Of a DNA stretch of 64,000 nucleotides, positions 9,642 through 18,711 are shown piece after piece. Below the pieces are notes generated by a model. It was given only the letters and a program-made list of their open reading frames with translations. It made no database searches and was not told the origin of the DNA. Every line of letters begins with the position of its first letter. Position 1 is the stretch's first letter. The translations under genes were made by a program, and so were the position numbers. This DNA is from Virgibacillus dokdonensis. Its GTDB lineage: Bacteria > Bacillota > Bacilli > Bacillales > Amphibacillaceae. The DNA lies in the NCBI RefSeq assembly GCF_900166595.1, contig NZ_LT745763.1:2848986-2912985 (forward strand), read 5' to 3'.

Positions 9642-10830
9642 ACTTGTCTCTCCCTGCACCAAAACCAAATGTTACAACAATCACAGAAACGATAATTAAC
9701 ACTACTAATGAAACGTCCCAGCTCTTGGTTTTATCAAAAATAAATCCTATCATAAACGGCCCAAAAGCAGCAAGAATATAACCAAAGGTCTGTGCCATTC
9801 CTGATAAAAAGGCAGCTTGTTTTGCAGTTTTCGCTCGCATACCAAGGAATGTCAATGCCAAGGCAAATGTACCGCTTAAGGAAAAGCCAATTAAAATAAC
9901 ACTGATCACCATAATAGAAAATGTTTCTCCGAATAATAAACCAGCATATCCACTAACAGAAAATAATCCTAATGCTAGTACAAGCCCTTGTTGAGAACGA
10001 AATTTCTCAGCAATTACAGGTACAAGAAAACTTGCAGGTAATCCAATAAATTGCATAAAAGATAATAGCCAACCTGCTGTTGAAGCACTTATCTCATTTG
10101 CCTGCAAAATCTCTGGCATCCATGATATCGTGACATAAAATAAAAAAGATTGAAACCCCATGAATCCCGCTACTTGCCAAGCTAGTGACGAAAGCCATAT
10201 TCGTTCTTTCTCACTGTTATTCCCATGATAATAAACAGGATGCTTCATTTTTTCATGTTTTGTTAGGTAAAACCATACTACCGTCCCGATCAATGCCGGT
10301 AGAGCCCAAATCCATAAAGCCATCTGCCATCCAAGTCCGAACCCTTCCGCTATAGGAACACTTACTCCAGAAGCTAATGCTGCAAAAATCCCCATAGCTG
10401 TAGAGTAAAGGCTTGTCATCCATGCTACTTTCGTTGGAAATTTTTCTTTTATTATACTCGGTAAAAGAACATTACAAACCGCAATTCCTAAGCCAATGAA
10501 TAACGTTCCTGCAAAAACAAATACAGCCATCGAAACACTGCGTAAACTAATACCGAGAAACAAAGTAAGCAGCCCTATGAGCATAATCATCTCATTGGAA
10601 TATCGATAACTGAACTTCGCTACAAGCGGTGACATAACCGCAAATGCTAATAATGGCAGACTCGTAAGTAACCCTGCACTCCAATTAGCTAATTCTAGTT
10701 GGTCACGTATCATACCGATAAGCGGTCCAACAGAAGTGATTGCTGGTCGCAAGTTAAAAGCAGCGACAATAATACCTGCTATTAATAAATATTGATACAA
10801 AACGGATTTCTTTTCTTTCATTTGTTCCAC
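9625..10830 (-). CDS. MFS transporter, CynX/NimT family (YycB-like)
   Basis: 401 residues with twelve predicted helices. The opening AAFNLRPAITSVGPLIGMIR tract is the hallmark of CynX/NimT carriers, linked in other bacteria to cyanate or nitroimidazole transport. The start GTG at 10830 follows AAAAGGAG at about 10 bp; a later ATG at codon 4 is possible. First gene of a two-transporter operon. Confidence 0.82.
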   Translation of the reverse strand: MEQMKEKKSVLYQYLLIAGIIVAAFNLRPAITSVGPLIGMIRDQLELANWSAGLLTSLPLLAFAVMSPLVAKFSYRYSNEMIMLIGLLTLFLGISLRSVSMAVFVFAGTLFIGLGIAVCNVLLPSIIKEKFPTKVAWMTSLYSTAMGIFAALASGVSVPIAEGFGLGWQMALWIWALPALIGTVVWFYLTKHEKMKHPVYYHGNNSEKERIWLSSLAWQVAGFMGFQSFLFYVTISWMPEILQANEISASTAGWLLSFMQFIGLPASFLVPVIAEKFRSQQGLVLALGLFSVSGYAGLLFGETFSIMVISVILIGFSLSGTFALALTFLGMRAKTAKQAAFLSGMAQTFGYILAAFGPFMIGFIFDKTKSWDVSLVVLIIVSVIVVTFGFGAGRDKYVFEK

Positions 10831-10937
10831 CGTCGCTACTCTCCTTTTTAAAAATTCCCTCTCTAATCATAGCACAAAAAAGTAAGGTTAGCCCCTGAAA
10901 CAAAACAAACTCTTTAGCATTTTCCGTATAACTTTGC

Positions 10938-11071
10938 TATAATAACACATATACTAAAAAGACCACAGTGCTAGCTGTGGTCTATGGATAAGCGGTTCTC
11001 AAAAGAGGATCGGCTTTATTGGGATAGGCCTCTGCAATGACGTTTTTTTAAGAGCATGAGGTCTATTTTTT
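10938..11071 (+). ncRNA. Predicted antisense antitoxin RNA of the type I toxin locus
   Basis: An extended -10 promoter (TTTGCTATAAT, -10 at 10938-10943) points rightward into the 3' end of the toxin mRNA. The RNA would start near 10950 and end at a hairpin made by ATAGGCCTC (11024-11032) and GAGGTCTAT (11058-11066) followed by T residues. It would pair with the toxin terminator region and the last codons, the same convergent layout as RatA/TxpA. Direct evidence is promoter, hairpins and orientation only. Confidence 0.6.
10956..10982 (-). terminator. Terminator of the toxin mRNA
   Basis: On the minus strand GACCACAG-CTAGCA-CTGTGGTC is followed by TTTTT. The toxin mRNA therefore has an 80-nt structured 3' untranslated region, which is also the antitoxin target. 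Confidence 0.75.
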
Positions 11072-11158
11072 ATTCATGATGCGTACCACTAACGTCAACA
11101 ATGTCACCAGAAAGGTGCCAAATGCGAAAATAACTACAAAAACTTCATATACATTCAC
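11063..11158 (-). CDS. Type I toxin, small holin-like membrane peptide (Hol_Tox/BsrG/TxpA style)
   Basis: 31 residues: MNVYEVFVVIFAFG, a hydrophobic run of about 22, then RIMNKK. The xVYEx start, single membrane helix and basic end fit the holin-like type I toxins of Firmicutes. The GTG at 11158 lies 8 bp after AAAGGGGG. The frame continues upstream for 65 more codons with no ribosome site, so the long version is rejected. Expression should be blocked by the convergent antisense RNA and by LexA at the box 100 bp upstream. Confidence 0.7.
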   Translation of the reverse strand: MNVYEVFVVIFAFGTFLVTLLTLVVRIMNKK

Positions 11159-11255
11159 CTGGCTCACCCCCTTTCTTATAGGGTTTGCCGCCGACTCCAC
11201 AAGAACGTTATCTTTATTTAGTATGCCATACATATAGAATTCCATACACAAAAAC

Positions 11256-11269
11256 GGAACAAACGTTCC
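11256..11269. promoter_or_regulatory. LexA-type SOS box upstream of the toxin gene
   Basis: GGAACAAACGTTCC fits the Bacillus LexA consensus CGAAC-RNRY-GTTCG except at the two outer bases. It lies just upstream of a candidate extended -10 (TATGGCATACT on the minus strand, -10 at 11220-11225), so LexA would cover the promoter. Confidence 0.55.
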
Positions 11270-11443
11270 TTTTCGCCTATATGCAAGCACAAGCCACTTA
11301 CTAAAGCTTGTATATTCCATTATATGTTCTTTCCGTGCCACGATGTAATGCATTTGAAATGTATATTAACTAAATAGTTATTTGAATACACACATATATT
11401 AACAATTTTCCAACGATTAAAAAATCTTCCTTTGTTGTTAAGT

Positions 11444-11640
11444 TATAGGAAAGGCTATCATTTTTCTTACACTTTCCTATAGGGCATGAATGATCTCAAA
11501 AAGCCTCTTTTCATAAGATGCCTTCACTCCCTCTCAAACTTGACAAGCGCACATCCTCCCATTCCTGACAGCGTAAGCCTTACTTACCACGGGCGCCTTA
11601 TATACGGATAGTATCTCGTTCCACGAGGATCACAAGGCTG
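11444..11640. other. Gene-free structured intergenic region
   Basis: TATAGGAAAG (11444-11453) and CTTTCCTATA (11472-11481) make a 10-bp perfect hairpin. The following 150 bp are GC-richer than the surroundings and contain several short complementary segments but no reading frame with a ribosome site. It could be a small RNA gene or a decayed remnant; no known RNA family was recognised. Confidence 0.35.
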
Positions 11641-11648
11641 CTCTATAA

Positions 11649-11703
11649 TGAAATAACCAATCGGAGCACAGCATAATACTGACCACGATTGGTTATTTTC
11701 TTT
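11649..11703 (-). terminator. Terminator of ltaS
   Basis: AAATAACCAATCG and CGATTGGTTATTT form a 13-bp stem with a 22-nt loop, flanked by T/A runs on both sides, immediately after the ltaS stop. Confidence 0.7.
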
Positions 11704-11710
11704 ATTTCTC

Positions 11711-13678
11711 TTACTCTTCTTTATTGTCACTTTCATCTATAACACTTTCTGGACCACCATAGAAATAATCACTTGTATCAACGGCGTCCCACTTTTCATT
11801 CGGTGTGTAAAAACGAAGTAGATCGCCATATAGCACTTCATCGGAGAGCTCAAGTTCTTTCATAACTTTCTCGTGCATTTCTTTCATTTCATCTGTAGGC
11901 TCTTCAATAACTTCTTTTGTTTCACTATCATAATATTTTCCGTCTACATAGCTGTACTCTGGCGACATAAAGTTTCCATTACGGAAAGGAACAACCTCAT
12001 GATGGTCTTCAGAGAACATATCAGTACCAAACTGAATATAGTCTTTCGCATCAATACCAAGAATATGAAGCATGGTCGGCATGACATCAATTTGACCAGC
12101 ATATGTTTCTACTGTTCCTTCACTCTCTACACCAGGAATTCTGATCATAAACGGAACACGTTGTAAGTCTGCATTCTTCATTGGTGTAATTTCTTCATCC
12201 GTTATTTCTTCCATTGCACGATTATGGTTATCAGAAATACCATAGTGATCACCATAAATCATGATAATCGAATCTTCATAGAGCCCTTTTTCTTTCAAAT
12301 CATTGAAAAATTGTTTTAATGATTCATCTAAATAGCGAGCTGTTTGGAAATATCGATCTACTGATCCATCACCCGTTTCAGCAGGCTCAATGGTAGCATC
12401 TTCCTCATCAATCAAATACGGATGATGATGCGTCAACGTCATCATATGCGCGTAAAATGGTTGATCCATATCTTCTAAATACGGCATGGATTGTTCAAAG
12501 AAAGGTTTATCTTTCAATCCATAGTTGATAACATTTTCTTCACTCATATCATAGAAATCTTCATGATAAAATTCATTAATTCCTAGGTGTTTATATACTT
12601 CATCCCGATTCCAAAACGACTTTCCATCACCATGAAAAACAGAACTTGTATAATTTTGCTCTTGTTCGAGAATTGCCGGTAATGCTTGATACGTATTATT
12701 ACCTTTTGTAACAAAAGCTGAACCTTGTGGTAAACCATACAACGACGTATCCAGCATTAATTCAGCATCTGCTGTTTTCCCTTGCTCTGTTTGATGAAAG
12801 AAGTTATTAAAGTACGTAAAACCTTTCTCTTGTTCATGAACTAAGGAATTAAGAAATGGTGTTACTTCTTCTCCATGGAGCTCGTAATCAATTAAAAATG
12901 ATTGAAATGACTCCAAGTGAATTTTAATAATATTTTTCCCTTCACCTTTACCGAAGTACTTTTCATTTGGTGCCGCATACTTAGATTTCGTGTAATTTTC
13001 TACTTTCGTAATGTCATTACTATCAGCTAAAACGCGCCTTGTTGACGTCTTTGCACTTTGAATAGCATCATAGATTGTAAAATTGAATGCTCCTAAATAT
13101 TTTACTAGATAGTTTCTATCAAATGTACGTTCTAGTAATTGTGGTCGGTCTGCTTCCGCTAAACCAAGATTAATACTAAAAGCTAATACCCCAGCTGCAA
13201 TTACTAAAAATGGTTTACGGAATTGCATCCGTTGCACAGACCAATTCTTTCTCACAAAAACAAATAACCCGATTAATAAAATAATGTCAATCCCATACAA
13301 TAAATCGCTCCACTGTGCTAGGTCAGCAATGCTTCCTCCTATGCTGCCGAAGTTATCTGTTTGAAGCATCGTTGGAATCGTAATGAAATCACTATTGAAA
13401 CGATAAAACACGACATTCGCATATAAAATAAATGTAAGTATCGCATCAATAATGATAATCCAAATTCCAGCTCTTCTACCCTTTGCAAATAACGCTAGTC
13501 CTAGAAAAATTAAGGCAGAACTTAGTGGGTTAAAGAATAATAGAAATTCTTGCATTGCTCCACTTACCCCTAAGCTGAATTCAAATTTATATATCAAATA
13601 CGTTTTCACCCAAAAAAGCACTAGTGCTACCGCGAAGAATCCTAATTTACTGGATATAAATTTCTTCACTTTCTTCAC
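11711..13678 (-). CDS. ltaS: Lipoteichoic acid synthase (LtaS family)
   Basis: Polymerises glycerol phosphate from phosphatidylglycerol on the outer face of the membrane. 655 residues: five membrane helices in the first 190 residues, then an extracellular sulfatase-fold domain. Metal/catalytic residues are visible: Glu256 (HLESF), the nucleophile Thr302 (QGKTADAE) and the YGDHYG metal motif near 480. B. subtilis has four paralogues (LtaS, YfnI, YqgS, YvgJ) and sequence by eye does not separate them. Starts at ATG 13678 and has its own terminator. Confidence 0.92.
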   Translation of the reverse strand: MKKVKKFISSKLGFFAVALVLFWVKTYLIYKFEFSLGVSGAMQEFLLFFNPLSSALIFLGLALFAKGRRAGIWIIIIDAILTFILYANVVFYRFNSDFITIPTMLQTDNFGSIGGSIADLAQWSDLLYGIDIILLIGLFVFVRKNWSVQRMQFRKPFLVIAAGVLAFSINLGLAEADRPQLLERTFDRNYLVKYLGAFNFTIYDAIQSAKTSTRRVLADSNDITKVENYTKSKYAAPNEKYFGKGEGKNIIKIHLESFQSFLIDYELHGEEVTPFLNSLVHEQEKGFTYFNNFFHQTEQGKTADAELMLDTSLYGLPQGSAFVTKGNNTYQALPAILEQEQNYTSSVFHGDGKSFWNRDEVYKHLGINEFYHEDFYDMSEENVINYGLKDKPFFEQSMPYLEDMDQPFYAHMMTLTHHHPYLIDEEDATIEPAETGDGSVDRYFQTARYLDESLKQFFNDLKEKGLYEDSIIMIYGDHYGISDNHNRAMEEITDEEITPMKNADLQRVPFMIRIPGVESEGTVETYAGQIDVMPTMLHILGIDAKDYIQFGTDMFSEDHHEVVPFRNGNFMSPEYSYVDGKYYDSETKEVIEEPTDEMKEMHEKVMKELELSDEVLYGDLLRFYTPNEKWDAVDTSDYFYGGPESVIDESDNKEE

Positions 13679-13846
13679 CTCAAATTGTTATAATTCAAAA
13701 TTTGTTCCTTTAATTTCATTTAAATTTAATATTAATTTTTCTTAATACGATTGTTAATTATAACGTATTAAATCCTTGCGGTCAATTTTTTTATAAGAGT
13801 AATAGTTGACTAGTTTTACCAAAATTTGTCGAAAAACAACTAGATA

Positions 13847-13892
13847 GAAAAACTCGGTTGACCGCCTTTCATATGTAGCGATCAACCGAGTT
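13847..13892 (-). terminator. Terminator of the membrane chemoreceptor gene
   Basis: On the minus strand AACTCGGTTGA and TCAACCGAGTT pair, followed by TTTTTCT. The rest of the 300-bp gap between ltaS and the chemoreceptor gene shows no gene. Confidence 0.8.
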
Positions 13893-13980
13893 CTACTAAC
13901 TGGCTCAACTTTAGCTGGTGCTTGAAGAACCTTATAACCCAATAAAATGGATAACTATAATAAGAAAATGTACGCTTCCA

Positions 13981-15675
13981 TTATATAGTAAATCGTTGCA
14001 TTAAAGTTTTTAAATTGTCTGCGAGTTTGGAGAGGCGGTCAGCGTTGGCAGATACTTCTTGCATGGAACTACTAGCTTGCTGAGCAGAGGCAGATGTTTG
14101 CTCAATACCAGCTGCAGACTCTTCAGAAATCGCCGCAATTTCCCCCACAGAACCATGCATCTCTTTACTATTTTCAGAAACCCAATCAAAATGTTCTTTA
14201 ACCTGAGATATTGCATTTGCCATTTCATTGACAGAATGATATATAGATTCAAATGTATCTTTTGTTTCTTTCATTTGTTCTGAACCAGCAGTTACCTCTT
14301 TATATCCATCTTGAAGTGATGTAGTTACTTGATCGGACTCTGTTTGAATATCATTAACTACTTTTGTAATATCATTTAGTGACAAAGATACCTGTTCTGC
14401 CAGTTTCCGTACTTCATCGGCAACGACCGCAAAGCCTTTCCCATGCTCCCCAGCCCTTGCTGCTTCAATGGCTGCATTTAACGCTAATAAATTCGTTTGT
14501 TCAGCGACTTCACCTATCACAGTTACTAATTTTGAAATTTCCTTCGTTTTTATATCTAAACCGCGTACGCTTTCTACAGCATTCTTTACAATATGATCTA
14601 TCTTCACCATTTGGTCGTTTGTCGTTCCCATAATATCATGTCCAGACTTTGTTTTTACTAAAACTCCCTTAGAAGATTTCTCTATGCGATTACTGTTCTG
14701 ACTCACTTCTTGGATGATATTGTTTAAATCGTTCATCATACTTGCTAAATTAGCTGCATGATTTGCCTGATTTTCTGCCCCAGAAGCAAGCTCTTCCATC
14801 GTCGCAGCCACCTGCTCTGTCCCTTGCTGCATTTCATCAGAAGCTTGGTTCAGAGCTTTCGATTTATCATCAACCACGCTAGACACATTTTTAATGGAAA
14901 TTAACAATTCTTTTAATTGCTCATTCATCTCGTTCGTTGTCGCCATTAGCTCAGCAATTTCATCTTTTCCTTTTATATCTAGCGGTTCATTATTCAGTTC
15001 TCCGTTAGCTATCTTCGTCATTCTTTCTTTCACACGCTTTAACGGTTTTGCTATGGAATAAGCAGTTAGCAATGCAGTAAGCACTCCTAGTACTACAACG
15101 GATACTGTAACGATCAACCCAAAGCTTAACGTGAACTCTCCAGCTTGAATAACGTCCTCACTTTTATTTGTAATATTGTTTTCACTCTTTTGTGCTAACT
15201 CCTTAAATCCATCAATTAATTGATTTCCAATTGGTTGAATTTCATTTGCCATGATGACCTTTGCTTTAGCACTATTTCCTTCGTCCATTTCTTGAAAGAA
15301 CTTATCCGTCAGTTCACCCCATTCTAGTTTCTTTTCCATTAAAAGCTTAACTTCTTCCGAATTATTGTGTTTTGAAACATAGTTCTCCAATTCTAACGTT
15401 TCATCAATTGTATTTTGGAAGCTCTGTTTATATCGTTCATCATTATATAATAAGTACCCTCGCAAATAACCGGTTCGCTCAGCCATATTAAATGCCAATT
15501 GTTCTTCAGTAACTAATAATTGCATATCCTGTTGTATCATTTCTTCTGTACCCTGATTACTTCTGTTAATGCTTATTACATTTATGACTCCTAATAAGAT
15601 AACTAGCATAATTACAATCGAAAAAGCAAAAAAAAGTTTCATCCGAATGCTTTTAAATGTAAATAACTTACGCAT
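13981..15675 (-). CDS. Methyl-accepting chemotaxis protein, transmembrane
   Basis: 564 residues. A membrane helix at about 11-33, an extracellular four-helix-bundle type sensor (35-185), a second helix (186-208), a HAMP linker (210-262) and a long cytoplasmic coiled coil. The hairpin tip [20 protein letters not shown] near 390-410 is the CheA/CheW contact. The ATG at 15675 sits 8 bp after AGGGAG; the ATG two codons upstream is an alternative. Ligand unknown. Confidence 0.92.
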   Translation of the reverse strand: MRKLFTFKSIRMKLFFAFSIVIMLVILLGVINVISINRSNQGTEEMIQQDMQLLVTEEQLAFNMAERTGYLRGYLLYNDERYKQSFQNTIDETLELENYVSKHNNSEEVKLLMEKKLEWGELTDKFFQEMDEGNSAKAKVIMANEIQPIGNQLIDGFKELAQKSENNITNKSEDVIQAGEFTLSFGLIVTVSVVVLGVLTALLTAYSIAKPLKRVKERMTKIANGELNNEPLDIKGKDEIAELMATTNEMNEQLKELLISIKNVSSVVDDKSKALNQASDEMQQGTEQVAATMEELASGAENQANHAANLASMMNDLNNIIQEVSQNSNRIEKSSKGVLVKTKSGHDIMGTTNDQMVKIDHIVKNAVESVRGLDIKTKEISKLVTVIGEVAEQTNLLALNAAIEAARAGEHGKGFAVVADEVRKLAEQVSLSLNDITKVVNDIQTESDQVTTSLQDGYKEVTAGSEQMKETKDTFESIYHSVNEMANAISQVKEHFDWVSENSKEMHGSVGEIAAISEESAAGIEQTSASAQQASSSMQEVSANADRLSKLADNLKTLMQRFTI

Positions 15676-16135
15676 GTTCATTTCTCCCTTGTATATAGTC
15701 TAGATGTTCCACTATCGGAAAGTATAAAATTGTAAGGTTTTTAGTATAGCAAAACGATGACATATCATTGCTAAAGATTTGGCGATAATCCAAGTTTTTC
15801 TCATAAATAAGTAAATTTTATATAAATATTTTAATCCATATATAAATTTCCCTTCTCCAACGTGGGTGTATAATTATTTTAAACATTCATATAGCTAATT
15901 AGTGAACAACAATCAAGTTTTAACAATTCGCTTATTTTTTTATCGGTATAAAGATACGAAATATGAAGCTTTATGAAGTTTTTTTAACAAATCTTCTTAT
16001 TTATTGTGAGGCAAGGACCTACCTCACTCCTTTTATAATTCGTTAGTTTATAATTAGTAATAAAAATGAAGCTATTTATAAATATTGCTAAGCTTCCGAT
16101 ATTAATAATGGACGCCTTTTTCTTGCGAGTGAAAA

Positions 16136-16165
16136 TTGTTTCTTTATTTAACAACTTCGTATAAT
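16136..16165 (+). promoter_or_regulatory. Candidate promoter of yfmS-yfmT
   Basis: TTGTTT, 18-bp spacer, TATAAT. The 580-bp gap before the gene also contains an imperfect GTGAGG/CCTCAC hairpin at 16006-16027 and is otherwise without genes. Confidence 0.45.
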
Positions 16166-16256
16166 GACTTTCTCGTAAGGAAGAAGAGGTATTAAAAGAT
16201 GATGAAACAAAAAACAAATCAATTAGCTTTACAACCTGATTAGGAGTGTGGATAAA

Positions 16257-17120
16257 ATGAAGGAAACAACAGTTGAGCAAATAAATACGCACCCTTTGCT
16301 GCAGTCATTTGTTACTGTTGCTCCATTTTTACAAGATTTAATTAACGATGATATTACAATAGGTATTTATGACACAGAGAAGTTAATTATTAATTTTCCG
16401 GCTAACACTTTCTCTTTAAATGTGCAACCTGGCGATCCATTAGTAGAAGGGGATATAGTAACAAATGCCATTCGGCAAAATAAAAACCAATCGGCCATCG
16501 TTCCTGCTGAGTTATTTGGTGTGAACTTGATTGCTCGTGCTGTACCACTTCATGATGAGACTGGAAACCTTATTGGGGGTGTTGGGGTCGGGCTTAGTGT
16601 GGAAAGAGCAAATCAGCTGTCCGAAATTTCTTCTAATTTGTCAACTGTTTTTGAAGATGTAACCAATACCATACAAGATATGGCAGAATCCATTTCCGGT
16701 TTAGCAAATAACATGTCCGTCGTCTCAGAAAAAGCTACAGAAGTTACCAAACAAGTAGATACAATCGAAGACGTCTCCAATGTGGTGAAAGGAATAGCTG
16801 ACCAAAGCAATTTATTAGGATTAAATGCAGCCATTGAATCTGCCAGAGCTGGGGAGCATGGGAAAGGATTTTCGGTTGTAGCAAATGAAATTAGAAAAAT
16901 GGCGACAAACTCCAAAGATCATGTGTCTGAAATCCAAACAATAACAAATACGATTAAAGAAGTCATTGCTAATTTGAATAAGCATATTCAAGATACGAAT
17001 GTAGAATCAGATAGCCAATCAGCGGCTATTGAAGAATTATCTGCAACTGCGCAAGAAATAAATAGTAATATTCAATTACTAGCTCAACTTGCCAAAGAAA
17101 ATATGCAACTGAAAAATTAA
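16257..17120 (+). CDS. yfmS: Soluble chemoreceptor, YfmS-like
   Basis: 287 residues with no membrane helix. An N-terminal sensory domain (about 20-120) ends with [12 protein letters not shown], followed by a short methyl-accepting signalling domain with the tip [20 protein letters not shown]. Length, layout and the aldehyde dehydrogenase neighbour match B. subtilis yfmS-yfmT. The ATG at 16257 lies 10 bp after AGGAG. yfmT follows after 18 bp, so the receptor and the dehydrogenase are cotranscribed, suggesting that the receptor reports on the enzyme's substrate, product or redox effect. Confidence 0.85.
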   Translation: MKETTVEQINTHPLLQSFVTVAPFLQDLINDDITIGIYDTEKLIINFPANTFSLNVQPGDPLVEGDIVTNAIRQNKNQSAIVPAELFGVNLIARAVPLHDETGNLIGGVGVGLSVERANQLSEISSNLSTVFEDVTNTIQDMAESISGLANNMSVVSEKATEVTKQVDTIEDVSNVVKGIADQSNLLGLNAAIESARAGEHGKGFSVVANEIRKMATNSKDHVSEIQTITNTIKEVIANLNKHIQDTNVESDSQSAAIEELSATAQEINSNIQLLAQLAKENMQLKN

Positions 17121-17138
17121 TTTATCGGAGGGGTAACT

Positions 17139-18596
17139 ATGTCATTTAAAAAATTGCCAAGTCAATATATTAACGGCGTGTGGAAAGAGGGGGCTTCTCC
17201 CCTTATTATGGAAAACAAAAACCCTTATAATGGCGACCTTCTCGCCACATATCGTGCAGGCAGTAAAAAAGATTTGGATGATGCTTATCAAGCTGCAAAT
17301 GCGGCACAGAAACAATGGGAAAAAACCAACCCTGTAACTAAGCGCGAGGTGTTTGAAAACGCAGTTCAATATATAAACGATAACTATGAATCCATTGTTA
17401 AAATAATAATAGAAGAGATTGGTGGGACAAGGTTAAAAGCAGAATTTGAAATAGGACTTGTAACCAACATCATAAAAGAAGCTACCACATTTCCTTTTCG
17501 AATGGATGGGAAAATCTTAACCTCCCCTATCGATGATAAGGAAAATAGAGTTTACCGTGTTCCTGTAGGTGTTGTTGGCGTAATCAGCCCATTCAATTTT
17601 CCATTTTTCTTATCCATGAAATCGGTAGCAACAGCATTGGCAACTGGTAATGGAGTTGTGCTAAAACCCCATGAACATACACCAATTACTGGTGGAACAA
17701 TGATTGCATCTATTTTTGAACATGCTGGATTACCAAAAGGTCTACTCAATGTAATCACAACAGAAATTTCGGAAATTGGGGATGACTTTGTTGCACACCC
17801 TATCCCTCGAGCTATTTCTTTTACCGGCTCCACAAAAGTTGGAAAACATATCGGTGCCATTGCAGGAAAACATTTAAAGGATGCACACTTAGAATTAGGA
17901 GGAAATAGTGCATTAATAGTATTAGAAGACGCGGACATTGATTTAGCGGTAAGTGCTGCTGTATTTAGTCGTTTTACACACCAAGGGCAAATTTGCATGT
18001 CTGCGAATCGCTTAATTATACATGAAGCAGTTTATAACGAATTTGTTGAAAAATATGTAGCGAAAGTAGCTACATTACCGTGCGGAGATCCCAAAGATCC
18101 AAACACCATTATTGGGCCGTTAATTAATCAACAGCAAGTAGAAACAACGAAAGCTTTCATTACTAAAGCAATAGAAGATGGAGCCAAGCCTATTCTTCAA
18201 GGAAAAATAGAGGGAAATGTGATAGAACCTGTGATCTTCACAAATGTGACTCCTACTATGTCTATAGCAAAAGAGGAAGTATTTGCCCCTGTTGTATCTA
18301 TTTTACAAGCATCAAACGACGAAGAAGCCATTTCTATTGCAAATGATACCTTATATGGTCTAAGTGGAGCTATTCATACAAGAGACGTTGAGCGTGGTGC
18401 AGAGCTTGCAAAGCAATTAGATACAGGGATGATCCACATTAATGACGGGACCATTAACGACGAGCCTCATGTCGCATTTGGGGGAATGAAAAATTCAGGT
18501 TTAGGACGTTTAAATGGGGAATGGAGCTTAGATGCCTTTACTACTTTTAAATGGATTAGCGTTCAGCACAAGGCTAGAAACTATCCATATAGTTAA
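17139..18596 (+). CDS. yfmT: Aromatic aldehyde (vanillin/benzaldehyde) dehydrogenase, YfmT-like
   Basis: 485 residues, the same length as B. subtilis YfmT. It has the NAD-binding SPFNFPFFLSM and FTGSTKVG motifs, catalytic Glu in LELGGN near 255 and catalytic Cys in GQICMSANR near 289. The start ATG is behind GGAGGGG. YfmT and relatives oxidise vanillin and benzaldehyde to the acids; the substrate here is inferred from that family. A bidirectional terminator follows. Confidence 0.88.
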   Translation: MSFKKLPSQYINGVWKEGASPLIMENKNPYNGDLLATYRAGSKKDLDDAYQAANAAQKQWEKTNPVTKREVFENAVQYINDNYESIVKIIIEEIGGTRLKAEFEIGLVTNIIKEATTFPFRMDGKILTSPIDDKENRVYRVPVGVVGVISPFNFPFFLSMKSVATALATGNGVVLKPHEHTPITGGTMIASIFEHAGLPKGLLNVITTEISEIGDDFVAHPIPRAISFTGSTKVGKHIGAIAGKHLKDAHLELGGNSALIVLEDADIDLAVSAAVFSRFTHQGQICMSANRLIIHEAVYNEFVEKYVAKVATLPCGDPKDPNTIIGPLINQQQVETTKAFITKAIEDGAKPILQGKIEGNVIEPVIFTNVTPTMSIAKEEVFAPVVSILQASNDEEAISIANDTLYGLSGAIHTRDVERGAELAKQLDTGMIHINDGTINDEPHVAFGGMKNSGLGRLNGEWSLDAFTTFKWISVQHKARNYPYS

Positions 18597-18628
18597 AACT
18601 CGCATGTTGAACAACCTATAGTATAAAA

Positions 18629-18658
18629 AACTGCACCCAATTGGGTACAGTTTTTTTT
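18629..18658. terminator. Bidirectional terminator between yfmT and the YheC/D gene
   Basis: AACTGCACCC and GGGTACAGTT pair almost fully around AATT, with T8 on the right and A6 on the left, serving the two convergent genes. Confidence 0.8.
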
Positions 18659-18711
18659 ATTTTTAAGCCGCAATAGTCATGGACTAGTAGAAGAAGATAT
18701 AATTCCCCTTA

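Noticed and set aside
11159..11353. N-terminal extension making a 96-residue protein of the toxin frame
   Set aside because: No ribosome site at the upstream start, and the LexA box and promoter fall inside it. The 31-residue form has a perfect ribosome site and the family length.
13754..13942. 62-codon minus-strand open frame
   Set aside because: It consists largely of the chemoreceptor gene's terminator hairpin.
15984..16292. 102-codon minus-strand open frame before yfmS
   Set aside because: No ribosome site, no recognisable features, and overlaps the yfmS start region and promoter.
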